This document shows positions 53,736 through 63,978 of a DNA stretch of 64,000 nucleotides, one piece after another. Made by a program: the position numbers and the translations under genes. The notes under the pieces were generated by a model. That model worked only from the letters and a program-made list of their open reading frames with translations, did no database searches and was not told the DNA's origin. How positions within the stretch are numbered: the first letter of the stretch is position 1; every line of letters starts with the position of its first letter. Source of the stretch: Pyropia yezoensis. Its lineage: Eukaryota; Rhodophyta; Bangiophyceae; Bangiales; Bangiaceae. The stretch is taken from NCBI GenBank assembly GCA_009829735.1, contig CM020619.1:26562063-26626062 (forward strand). The letters are read 5' to 3'.

Positions 53736-55679
53736 CTAGGCACGCATGCTAGACTCTCCCACTCCACGGCCCTCGCCCTCACGTGGAGGCGAGCGGCGAG
53801 ACCCACGCCGATAACGGTCTCCACTCGTTGGAGGGGGCGGCGGCTCCAAGTCGGAACCGTCGCGCCCCTCACGGTCGCGCAAGTGGCGCCGACCGTGGCC
53901 ACTCTTCTGCCTGGTCTTGCGCGCAAGTCTGCGACGCAGACGCTGGACAGACTCCGTCTCCGACGGGGTAGAGGACTCCGAGACGGAGTAAGACAACTCG
54001 TCTTCCGACACGGAGGGAGAGCGCCGAGAGTGTCGGCGACGACGGCGAGGAGGCGAGTATGCCCGGCTCGCGCGACGTTCGCCACGCCCAAGTGGGGCTG
54101 GCTGGGGCATAATAGCCCCAATACGAGCCAACTCGGCTGTCATAAACTCCGCCACCGACTCGCAACTCGCGGTCGCTACTGCAGTACGAACGCGCTCCTC
54201 AAGTTGAGGAGTCTCGGAACTCTGTAGGGTTGCGGTCGACGCGGCCAACCAGGAAATGGTGCGCACCAACGTGGTGATCATCATCTCTGAGGTTAGAGGC
54301 GTGGGCGGCAACACCAACTTGGGGTATACCGTCAGGAGGGTGGCCCCCAAGTTGGGGGACACCGGGGTGGAAGACTCCACGGCTACGCTGATCGGGATGT
54401 TCCCGTGAGGTTGGAAAGGAACCGGAGGAAGCGGAGGGGCCCGCCGAGGTGGCGGTACCCGGGTGTAACTGCGACCCCGACTTGGGGCTCCCGCAGTGGG
54501 TTGAGTCATGTGGTCATCATAGGACGGCACGGCCATAACTATGGGCTTGTCCGGGGGTGGCGCAGTGTGGCGATCCACCCCCGGGGCATACGGGTAGTCC
54601 CCGATGCCCAACCCCTCTCGTAGGACCACACGGCCGTCGTGAAGTTCACGAGCGACCCACACGAACTGGCGAAGTGCGCCATCGTCCTTGGGCCCACGAG
54701 TGGGGCGGCGCAACTTGTGCTCAATGCTCTCCCACTCGATAAACTTATGGAGCCGGAGCATCTCCTCAAGTAGAGTGAGTTGTCCTGATGAGCACCCCTC
54801 AGCAACTAGCTGAGGGGTGAGCTGTTCCAAACCCTGGATGAGCCGGAGGGGGAGATGCCAGAGCATCCCCCGCCGCTGAACACAGGACACCCATGTCGAC
54901 ATGACCTCGAGGAGCCACTGGGTGGCCAACATGGCCCACACCAGGTGATCAGGGGCAGCCGTCAACATGACGGAGCCGAAGTGGTCAAGCAACCGGGGCA
55001 ACAACGCCGGGAACCCGTAGGGGACCTCAACTTGAGGCCACCACTCGGGCTTCTTCGGATAGTACTGCTCCTTACTGGCAGCAGACTGTTGAGGAAACTC
55101 AAGTTGAGCCGAGGTCACCAAGTAGGGACCTCGCCGGAAGTCTTTCTCCATCCGCACATCAAAGTGATGAGTGTGCGGATCGGCCTCGTGGAGGTACGGT
55201 GGGCGAGTTGCCACAGCGTCCCACGTGAAGGTCGGCAAGTCGCCGGGACCCGGGATAGTTCCCCCGCGGTCCACCATGGCCTTGGCACGTTGGACGTCTT
55301 CAACCTCCTCGTCGTCCAGGAAGGCAAACTGGTCCGTCCTGAAGCCGGCCGGGATCCCGACCCTACGGGGATACTTCTCCCGTAGGCGGTCCCATACCCG
55401 GCCCATCGCTGCGCCAAGTCGGCCACAGCGAAGAACAGTCAACCCCTCCTCATAAAGAGGCCAAGCGGGGTAAAACCACCGCCCCAAGGCCTCACGCGGG
55501 ACAACTTGTCCCGCCTCCGGGGGAGATCCCGCCGTCAACCCAAACCCGGGTGACGCGGGAGTCCCATCCCCCGGAGCGATCGCGGAGCCCCCGCCGGAAG
55601 TCCCGGCGGGTGCTGCACCGTAGGAGGTGTCCTCCATGCGCTCGTCAAGAGAGTCCGTCTCCACTCCCGGAATCGCCAT
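53736..55679 (-). CDS. Antisense ORF inside family B, ~647 residues, unknown
   Basis: Between the pol stop and the 3' LTR the opposite strand holds a 1944-bp frame from the ATG at 55679; the frame is open further upstream to 55850 without an ATG. The N-terminal ~90 residues are Gly/Ala-rich. Residues ~90-390 are non-repetitive, with many Trp, Tyr, His and Leu (for example WFYPAWPLYEEGLTVLRCG, HLVWAMLATQWLLEVMSTW), and look like a folded domain. The C-terminus is Arg/Ser-rich (SPPRRRRRHSRRSPSVSEDE). I recognise no family. The start lies ~340 bp from the 3' LTR, which could supply an antisense promoter. The same ORF is present in the second copy at 61702-63640, broken there by four one-base deletions. 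Confidence 0.7.
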   Translation of the reverse strand: MAIPGVETDSLDERMEDTSYGAAPAGTSGGGSAIAPGDGTPASPGFGLTAGSPPEAGQVVPREALGRWFYPAWPLYEEGLTVLRCGRLGAAMGRVWDRLREKYPRRVGIPAGFRTDQFAFLDDEEVEDVQRAKAMVDRGGTIPGPGDLPTFTWDAVATRPPYLHEADPHTHHFDVRMEKDFRRGPYLVTSAQLEFPQQSAASKEQYYPKKPEWWPQVEVPYGFPALLPRLLDHFGSVMLTAAPDHLVWAMLATQWLLEVMSTWVSCVQRRGMLWHLPLRLIQGLEQLTPQLVAEGCSSGQLTLLEEMLRLHKFIEWESIEHKLRRPTRGPKDDGALRQFVWVARELHDGRVVLREGLGIGDYPYAPGVDRHTAPPPDKPIVMAVPSYDDHMTQPTAGAPSRGRSYTRVPPPRRAPPLPPVPFQPHGNIPISVAVESSTPVSPNLGATLLTVYPKLVLPPTPLTSEMMITTLVRTISWLAASTATLQSSETPQLEERVRTAVATASCESVAEFMTAELARIGAIMPQPAPLGRGERRASRAYSPPRRRRRHSRRSPSVSEDELSYSVSESSTPSETESVQRLRRRLARKTRQKSGHGRRHLRDREGRDGSDLEPPPPPTSGDRYRRGSRRSPPREGEGRGVGESSMRA

Positions 55680-56004
55680 GGCTCTCCCCAAGTTGGGGAG
55701 AGACGCTCTGGCTATCGCAGCACGAGACCCGCCTCGAGTTGAGGGGGACTCGGATCGTGGGTATACGGGTGGCCTCCCCAGCGTGGGGCGGCCCAGTGGA
55801 AGGTGAAGGGGAGGTGGTGGTGATGGTGAAGTGTGAACTGAGGAGAGCAAGCTGCCGAGTGGGCAAGCTTGAGGGGAGGGGCGGTCAACGTGACCGCCTC
55901 CACATCCGTGTTACGTACTCGATGGGGGACAGCAAGTCGCGCCCCCAACGCCGAGACGTGCGTTTACGCACCCCCTCACAGGGCCGACCGGGTCGGTCGG
56001 AACT

Positions 56005-56017
56005 GAGGAGAGGGGAG
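56005..56017 (+). other. Polypurine tract of family B
   Basis: GAGGAGAGGGGAG lies directly against the 3' LTR, the position of the plus-strand primer. The second copy has the same tract at 63966-63978. Confidence 0.9.
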
Positions 56018-56486
56018 TGTGGCAGTATTGACCCCCAGGTAGGGGGGCAACACGTGCCATGCAAGGGGCGGCAGGCCACTAGCCTGATCCGTTCCTCCCC
56101 CTGCATTTGGGTCCATATTCCCTAAATTTGGGATAGTTAGCTTAGTAGTAAATCCAACTTGGATTTGAGGGTTTTCTGCATTTATCGTCTTGAATTTTCG
56201 TGTGGCCCGGTGGGCAGGTGCAGGGGTGGGAGATTCTGAGTGGCGAGATTCTGAGTGGACCCTGGGGGGATAAGGGGAGGGACAGCGGGGCTTGGCCCTG
56301 CGTCCCCGTCCCGACCAAGAAACTGTTGGACCACACACCATCTTCTTGTTTGTCCGTGGGGGGTTTGCCCCACAACAGGGACAGAGTGTGTGCGACTTGC
56401 ACTTCTTCCGGTTCCCCCGACACGGGAGGCAGCCCTGGCACACCGCCCCAACTTGGGTGCCGTGTGTGCTTGTGGTTTTTGCCACA
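56018..56486 (+). repeat. 3' LTR of family B
   Basis: 469 bp, with the same ends as the 5' LTR and two transitions different from it. It is followed by the target duplication cgtac (56487-56491), and the next gene's ATG is 80 bp further on. Confidence 0.96.
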
Positions 56487-56570
56487 CGTACGACGGCCCC
56501 GATTCTCTTTCCCCCACTTTCCCACGCGCGCAGCACTCTCCTGTGCCGCCTTTTCCGCTCCTCCAGCACC

Positions 56571-59500
56571 ATGGGCGCAGCCACTCGGGGCGCGGGGGGG
56601 GACAGGGGTGGCGGAGGGGGGGGGGGGCGGGAGCGGAACCACGGGGGTCCGCCGGCGCGGCAGACAAGCAAGGACCAGCGCCGTCGAGGGCTCCGGCCCC
56701 TCTGCGCGCGCTGTCGTCGTGCGCAGATCACGGGGCCGGAGTACCCCCTCTGTCACTGGCGGTGCGGCTGCCCGTGGGCAGCTCAGCCACCGTTTGGGGA
56801 GCGCGGAAGCCTGTGGTGGGCAGGCCGCGGGCGGCACCTGAGGAAGACGGAGCTGCGGAGGGCCTTCCGCCGTCTGTAATGGCAGTGTCGGAGAGCGCAG
56901 CGGGCGGAACTGGACCACGCTCTGTGCCATTGGACGTGTCGCTGTCCTTGGGCGGCCACTCCCCTGAAGCAGGACGAGCCGCCTCTGCTGACGGGGCCGC
57001 AGGGCGGCCCCTGGGCCGACCGATCGCCGGCGGGGCGGGCGGTACCGACGGAGTGGGACATCGGGCGCCAGCGCCAACCGACAGAAGAGCCGCTGAACGA
57101 CGGCGGCGGCCAGGCGGCGCCGGGCGGGTGGACCAACGCGCATCTGGGGCGGCCGACCGCTCCTCGCTGGGAGGGGCCGCCGCTGGTTGGCGGCGGCGGC
57201 CAGGGCCAGGGGGGACCGACCCGGTGGCACCATCAGCAAGGGCGGCCGAGCAGTCCCCGCTATTGGGAGGGGCCGCCGCTGTTTGGAGAGGGCCAGTCTC
57301 GGCCAAGCCGGTGGCAAGACCAGCAGCAGCAGCAGCAGGAGCAAGGGCGGCCGACGAGCCCACGCAGGGACGATCGGCCGCGGCTGTTTGGGGACGGCCA
57401 GGCGGGGCCCAGCCGGTGGGAGCACCACCTGCAGGAGCAGCAGCAAGGGCAGCCGACGAGCCCACGCAGGGACGATCGGCCGCGGCTGTTTGGGGACGGC
57501 CAGGCGGGGCCCAGCCGGTGGGAGCACCACCTGCAGCAGCAGCAGCAAGGGCAGCCGACGAGCCCACGCAGGGACGATCGGCCGCGGCTGTTTGGGGACG
57601 GCCAGGCGGGGCCCAGGCGGTGGGAGCACCACCTGCAGCAGCAGCAGCAAGGGCGGCCGACGAGCCCACGCAGAGACGATCGGCCGCGGCTGTTTGGGGA
57701 CGGCCAGGCGGGGCCCAGCCGGTGGGAGCACCACCTGCGGGAGCAGCAGCAAGGGCGGCCGACGAGCCCACGCAGAGACGATCGGCCGCGGCTGTTTGGG
57801 GACGGCCAGGCGGGGCCCAGCCGGTGGGAGCACCACCTGCAGCAGGAGCAGCAAGGGCGGCCGACGAGCCCACGCAGGGACGATCGGCCGCGGCTGTTTG
57901 GGGACTGCCAGGCGGGGCCCAGCCGGTGGGAGCACTACCCGCAGCAGCAGCAGCAAGGGCGGCCGACGAGCCCACGCAGGGACGATCGGCCGCCGTCGTT
58001 TGGAGACGGCCGCGCGAGGCAGAACCGGGAAGCCGACCACCAGCAGGGGCGGCCGGCCAGTCCCCGCTATTGGGAGGGGCCGCCGCTCTTTGGCGGCGGC
58101 CAGGCGGGGCCGAGCCGGCGGGACAACCACCAGCAGGGTCGGCCGGCCAGTCCCCGCTACTGGGAGGGGCCGCCGCTCTTTGGCGGCGGCCAGGCGGAGC
58201 CGAGCCGGCCGGACAACCACCAGGCAGCAGCAGCAGCAAGGGCGGCCGAGCAGCCCTCGCAGGGATCACCGGCCGCCCCTGGCTGGCAGCAACCAGGCTG
58301 CACCGAGCGGGTGGCCCACCACCCAGGTAGGGGGGCGGACGACTCCGCGAGTCCAAGGGCCGCCGTCGATTGGCGTTGGGCAGGGGCCGCCGACTGCCCA
58401 GATAGCGGGGGAGGCGGCCCTGGGCAGCAACCCGCTGTCGTCTTCCGCGCTGGGGAGCGGCCAGCAGAGATCGTTGCCATTGGCGCCGTTGGAGAGGCGT
58501 CTCGAGGAAAGCCCTCGAGGAGCTGCTGCGGGCCCGGTGGAGGGCTCCCCGCGAGGCGGCATGCGAGGGACTCCCCTGGGTGGGCCGAGCGGCACCGGCC
58601 CACCACTGCGGCCATCCTCGAGCAGTTGGCCAGCGCCTCGTGGCGACCCGTGGTCTGCGCGAGCAAGGGCGGTGCGACTGAGCCCGAGGCTCACGGATTG
58701 CGGCGCGCAAGATCGCCCATTGCTGCCGAGGTCACCGGCAGCAGCAGCAGCAGCAGCAACACCCGCGACGGGTCCGCCATGTCCACTTCCCCCTTCTTTA
58801 GAGGACAGTCGAGAGGAGGGGGGCACGACGGCGGTACCGGCAGTGCCGGCGGTGCTGGCGGGGACCCCCGCGCCGGCAGCCCCGACAGCGGGGCAACGTC
58901 CAGCGGCAGTGGGGCCGCCACCGGGCGCGGCCGCCGACGTCACGCAGCCAACTACGACCGGCCATCCCGCGGTGGCCGCGCCCGCGCCAGAGGCGGTCGG
59001 CCACCACCAAGAGGCGGCCGCCCCAGCTCTAGCTGGGACGACGATGCAGTCGCCAACGGCACCGGGGACGAGGACGAAGAGGCCACAGCCGCTGCGGCCG
59101 GGGCCTGTGCACGGCGACGATCGGGAGGAGGCGCCCGTCGTGGCGTTGGCGGCCCCCACCCCCAGAGGGGCCGAGGAGCCGCAGCAGCCGGCGCCGCTGG
59201 TGTCGCCGCCGGTGTCGCCGCCCGTGTCGCCGCCGGCGTCGCCACCGCCGGGGCCGCCGTCGGGGAGGTGGTGCCGGCGGGGAGGGCGGGGCCGGCAGTG
59301 CTCGCCCCGCCGTTGGTCCGGGGGGTCTCGAGGCCGCGGTCGTGGCCGCGACGAGAGCGGCCGCGGAAGCCGCGGAGGCGGAACGGCTGCGGGCGATGGC
59401 GGACCTGGATTGGGAGCTCGCGTCCACACCCACGGGATCCCCTACTCCGACGTCGAGCGCGTACAGCTGAGCAAGGCGTGGCTCGAGGAGTCGGAGGACG

Positions 59501-60368
59501 CTGTGGTGGGGACGGACCAGAAGGGGAAGGAGTTCTTTGCGGTTGTGACGGCCAACTTCCAGCGGCGCATGGCCCGCATGAGGGCCGCTCACGTGGGGGT
59601 GGGGCGCGGCCCTCATCTGCGCGTCATTCGCGAGTCTACGGGCGTCCAGCGGTACTACCAGAAGCTGTCGGAGAAGGTCATGCGCCTGGTGTGCGCCCGC
59701 GTCTACGTGGAGAGCAAGAACCTGACTGGGAACCCCTCCGAGCAGGACATGGAGCTGGCCATGATGGCCAAGTTTGAGAGGCGCGACATCTACGAGGCAA
59801 TGAGGGCCGGGAATTACGTCCCCAACCCGGCCCTCAAGTCGTTGGAGTCCAGGGCAATCCACTGGCTACCGGCGTGGCGCGTGTTTTGCGCGAGTCAGAC
59901 AAGTACAGCGGCGCCGCGGCTTCGGCCGCGATGGCGGCGCGGCGCTCTGAGCGCCCGCCGCCGCGGCCGCGAGGTCGGCCGCGGGTGCGGCCGGGGCGGC
60001 CCCTTCCTCTGTTGGGGGATCGGCCAGTGGGTCGGCAGCCGCTTCTGCTGAGGGGGCCACCGCCGCCGACGGGACGGAGTCCCAGGACGCAGATGGCGAC
60101 TCGACGCCTCTGGCCCGTGGCAAGCGTCGGCGCCTGGCACTTTCGTTGACCTCCCCGTGGGCACCCAGTCTACTTTGGAGCAGATGGCCGCGCGCGCGCG
60201 CGACGCTGCCATGGCGAAGGAGAGTAGCGCCAACACTGCAGCGCTGAAGGTCATCGCGGGGGCCACTGCGGACAGGAACCTGATTGCGGCACTGTCGGCC
60301 CCCGGCATTCGGGACGTGCCGCGCTTTCCGCGCGATTTTAGCCCGGCGCGCCGATGCGCTCATCGCCC
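56571..60368 (+). CDS. Trihelix/SANT-like protein with Cys motifs and 34-residue repeats (frame interrupted)
   Basis: ATG at 56571. The first frame gives a Gly/Arg start and a Cys motif (LCARCRRAQITGPEYPLCHW then RCGCPWA). After TAA at 56877-56879 the same frame repeats the motif (WQCRRAQ...ALCHWTCRCPWA), then runs through seven 102-bp repeats (DDRPRLFGDGQAGPSRWEHH then Gln runs). At 59428-59880, in another frame, comes a trihelix/SANT-like domain (YSDVERVQLSKAWLEESEDA, VGTDQKGKEFF, RYYQKLSEKVMRLV) of the kind found in plant and protist proteins related to PIF/Harbinger-associated factors. Its usual C-terminal helix follows at 60157-60330. At least three frame changes are needed, so the gene is decayed, spliced or poorly sequenced near the gap. 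DNA binding is inferred. Confidence 0.6.
57320..58010. repeat. 102-bp coding repeat array
   Basis: The marker cgatcggccgcggctgtttg recurs at 57371, 57473, 57575, 57677, 57779 and 57881, and in variant form at 57983, exactly 102 bp apart each time with no indels. This is 34 codons per unit. Shorter related units flank it (57250 and 58040-58200). Confidence 0.93.
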
Positions 60369-60868
60369 NNNNNNNNNNNNNNNNNNNNNNNNNNNNNNNN
60401 NNNNNNNNNNNNNNNNNNNNNNNNNNNNNNNNNNNNNNNNNNNNNNNNNNNNNNNNNNNNNNNNNNNNNNNNNNNNNNNNNNNNNNNNNNNNNNNNNNNN
60501 NNNNNNNNNNNNNNNNNNNNNNNNNNNNNNNNNNNNNNNNNNNNNNNNNNNNNNNNNNNNNNNNNNNNNNNNNNNNNNNNNNNNNNNNNNNNNNNNNNNN
60601 NNNNNNNNNNNNNNNNNNNNNNNNNNNNNNNNNNNNNNNNNNNNNNNNNNNNNNNNNNNNNNNNNNNNNNNNNNNNNNNNNNNNNNNNNNNNNNNNNNNN
60701 NNNNNNNNNNNNNNNNNNNNNNNNNNNNNNNNNNNNNNNNNNNNNNNNNNNNNNNNNNNNNNNNNNNNNNNNNNNNNNNNNNNNNNNNNNNNNNNNNNNN
60801 NNNNNNNNNNNNNNNNNNNNNNNNNNNNNNNNNNNNNNNNNNNNNNNNNNNNNNNNNNNNNNNNNNNN
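60369..60868. other. Assembly gap, 500 N
   Basis: Exactly 500 unknown bases, so probably a placeholder of arbitrary size. The left edge lies near the 3' end of the trihelix-like gene, the right edge inside integrase of a second family B copy. Confidence 0.98.
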
Positions 60869-61590
60869 TCCTTACTACTGCCTACAATTCGCAGGTTCAC
60901 TCATCTACAGGGGAAGTACCCCTCGCTTTTGTGACCCCCGTCGCGCGTGCGGTCTATTGCCGTGCGGCGGTCGCTCCCAACTAGGGAGGATGGTGGCAGT
61001 ACGCCTACTCCTACTGAGAGTAAGGCGGAGTTCGCCGCTAGGCTTGAAAACCTCATCCCTAAAGTCAGGGCTGAGATGGACAAAGCACAAAAGCGCTACA
61101 AGCGTACCTTTGACAAAAAGGTGCGCAATGCTAAGCATGTCCCAGAGCAGGGTGACTGGGTGCTGGTACACTCGCACACCCCAACTGGGGGTAAGCTGGT
61201 ATTCCAGACGAAGGGACCGTACCAGGTCCTCGTACTGATGGGCGGCGCTTCACCATCGAAAGTGACGATGGGGTCCGCACAGTGAACGGACAGGACGTGG
61301 TCAAAGTTGCACCACCGCCTGCAGGCGACCCAGCTTGGGCACGTGCGTTGGAGTCGTGGCGCCTCCACTCACTGCCTGCGGCCAAACAGGGCCCGCAGGA
61401 GTACGTGTTCGATAAGTTCATCGACCACGGATGGGATGAAGACACTGACCGCCTCATGTTGAGGGTGCGTTGGTTTGGCTACAAAGCCAAGGACGATACA
61501 TGGGAGTATGTGGAGGACCTTCCTGCTGAGAAGGTCCGGGCGTACTGTGCCCGGAATGAGATAGACCCTAACAGCCCTCCCTCAACGTGA
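60869..61590 (+). pseudogene. pol: Pol C-terminus (integrase end and chromodomain), second copy
   Basis: Homologous to 52903-53624. Indels near 60935-60950 and at about 61227 change the frame, so the GPY/F module and chromodomain (61282-61590) are in a different frame from the preceding part. The upstream part is hidden by the gap. Confidence 0.85.
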
Positions 61591-61701
61591 GGGAAGGCCG
61601 AGCAACAGTGCCACGAGAGTGCTTCAAGTCGAAGTGGTACGCAGAGTGGCTTTTAACTACAGCCCTAACCCTCACACTCTCACAACAAAGGCAGCTGCCA
61701 A

Positions 61702-63640
61702 CTAGGCACGCATGCTAGACTCTCCCACTCCACGGCCCTCGCCCTCACGTGGAGGCGAGCGGCGAGACCCACGCCGATAACGGTCTCCACTCGTTGGAGG
61801 GGGCGGCGGCTCCAAGTCGGAACCGTCGCGCCCCTCACGGTCGCGCAAGTGGCGCCGACCGTGGCCACTCTTCTGCCTGGTCTTGCGCGCAAGTCTGCGA
61901 CGCAGACGCTGGACAGACTCCGTCTCCGACGGGGTAGAGACTCCGAGACGGAGTAAGACAACTCGTCTTCCGACACGGAGGGAGAGCGCCGAGAGTGTCG
62001 GCGACGACGGCGAGGAGGCGAGTATGCCCGGCTCGCGCGACGTTCGCCACGCCCAAGTGGGGCTGGCTGGGGCATAATAGCCCCAATACGAGCCAACTCG
62101 GCTGTCATAAACTCCGCCACCGACTCGCAACTCGCGGTCGCTACTGCAGTACGAACGCGCTCTCAAGTTGAGGAGTCTCGGAACTCTGTAGGGTTGCGGT
62201 CGACGCGGCCAACCAGGAAATGGTGCGCACCAACGTGGTGATCATCATCTCTGAGGTTAGAGGCGTGGGCGGCAACACCAACTTGGGGTATACCGTCAGG
62301 AGGGTGGCCCCCAAGTTGGGGACACCGGGGTGGAAGACTCCACGGCTACGCTGATCGGGATGTTCCCGTGAGGTTGGAAAGGAACCGGAGGAAGCGGAGG
62401 GGCCCGCCGAGGTGGCGGTACCCGGGTGTAACTGCGACCCCGACTTGGGGCTCCCGCAGTGGGTTGAGTCATGTGGTCATCATAGGACGGCACGGCCATA
62501 ACTATGGGCTTGTCCGGGGGTGGCGCAGTGTGGCGATCCACCCCCGGGCATACGGGTAGTCCCCGATGCCCAACCCCTCTCGTAGGACCACACGGCCGTC
62601 GTGAAGTTCACGAGCGACCCACACGAACTGGCGAAGTGCGCCATCGTCCTTGGGCCCACGAGTGGGGCGGCGCAACTTGTGCTCAATGCTCTCCCACTCG
62701 ATAAACTTATGGAGCCGGAGCATCTCCTCAAGTAGAGTGAGTTGTCCTGATGAGCACCCCTCAGCAACTAGCTGAGGGGTGAGCTGTTCCAAACCCTGGA
62801 TGAGCCGGAGGGGGAGATGCCAGAGCATCCCCGCCGCTGAACACAGGACACCCATGTCGACATGACCTCGAGGAGCCACTGGGTGGCCAACATGGCCCAC
62901 ACCAGGTGATCAGGGGCAGCCGTCAACATGACGGAGCCGAAGTGGTCAAGCAACCGGGGCAACAACGCCGGGAACCCGTAGGGGACCTCAACTTGAGGCC
63001 ACCACTCGGGCTTCTTCGGATAGTACTGCTCCTTACTGGCAGCAGACTGTTGAGGAAACTCAAGTTGAGCCGAGGTCACCAAGTAGGGACCTCGCCGGAA
63101 GTCTTTCTCCATCCGCACATCAAAGTGATGAGTGTGCGGATCGGCCTCGTGGAGGTACGGTGGGCGAGTTGCCACAGCGTCCCACGTGAAGGTCGGCAAG
63201 TCGCCGGGACCCGGGATAGTTCCCCCGCGGTCCACCATGGCCTTGGCACGTTGGACGTCTTCAACCTCCTCGTCGTCCAGGAAGGCAAACTGGTCCGTCC
63301 TGAAGCCGGCCGGGATCCCGACCCTACGGGGATACTTCTCCCGTAGGCGGTCCCATACCCGGCCCATCGCTGCGCCAAGTCGGCCACAGCGAAGAACAGT
63401 CAACCCCTCCTCATAAAGAGGCCAAGCGGGGTAAAACCACCGCCCCAAGGCCTCACGCGGGACAACTTGTCCCGCCTCCGGGGGAGATCCCGCCGTCAAC
63501 CCAAACCCGGGTGACGCGGGAGTCCCATCCCCCGGAGCGATCGCGGAGCCCCCGCCGGAAGTCCCGGCGGGTGCTGCACCGTAGGAGGTGTCCTCCATGC
63601 GCTCGTCAAGAGAGTCCGTCTCCACTCCCGGAATCGCCAT
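61702..63640 (-). pseudogene. Antisense ORF of family B, second copy, frameshifted
   Basis: Counterpart of 53736-55679. One-base deletions at about 61936, 62160, 62320, 62545 and 62830 break the frame into pieces; the N-terminal ~270 codons (63640 to about 62830) remain intact. Confidence 0.85.
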
Positions 63641-63978
63641 GGCTCTCCCCAAGTTGGGGAGAGACGCTCTGGCTATCGCAGCACGAGACCCGCCTCGAGT
63701 TGAGGGGGACTCGGATCGTGGGTATACGGGTGGCCTCCCCAGCGTGGGGCGGCCCAGTGGAAGGTGAAGGGGAGGTGGTGGTGATGGTGAAGTGTGAACT
63801 GAGGAGAGCAAGCTGCCGAGTGGGCAAGCTTGAGGGGAGGGGCGGTCAACGTGACCGCCTCCACATCCGTGTTACGTACTCGATGGGGGACAGCAAGTCG
63901 CGCCCCCAACGCCGAGACGTGCGTTTACGCACCCCCTCACAGGGCCGACCGGGTCGGTCGGAACTGAGGAGAGGGGAG

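Larger units (their letters stand above)
47111..56486 (+). mobile_element. Complete Ty3/gypsy chromovirus, family B (9376 bp)
   Basis: Two 469-bp LTRs (47111-47579, 56018-56486) begin TGTGGCA and end TGCCACA. They differ at only two positions (47219 g / 56126 a; 47272 t / 56179 c). A 5-bp target duplication cgtac flanks the element (47106-47110 and 56487-56491). Inside are a primer-binding site, gag, pol with chromodomain, an antisense ORF and a polypurine tract. The near-identical LTRs indicate recent insertion. Gag carries one in-frame TAA and pol one frameshift in integrase, so this copy is probably not autonomous as assembled. Confidence 0.96.

Noticed and set aside
56142-58710. Minus-strand frames opposite the trihelix-like gene
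   Set aside because: Leu/Pro/Arg- or Ala/Gly-rich mirror frames of the 102-bp repeats without recognisable motifs.
57187-59400. Plus-strand frame of RAHAGTIGRGCLGTARRGPAGGS repeats joined to the trihelix-like domain
   Set aside because: In the repeat array the frame continuing from the ATG at 56571 gives a more natural Gln/Arg/Asp repeat; only the part after about 59428 of this frame is accepted.
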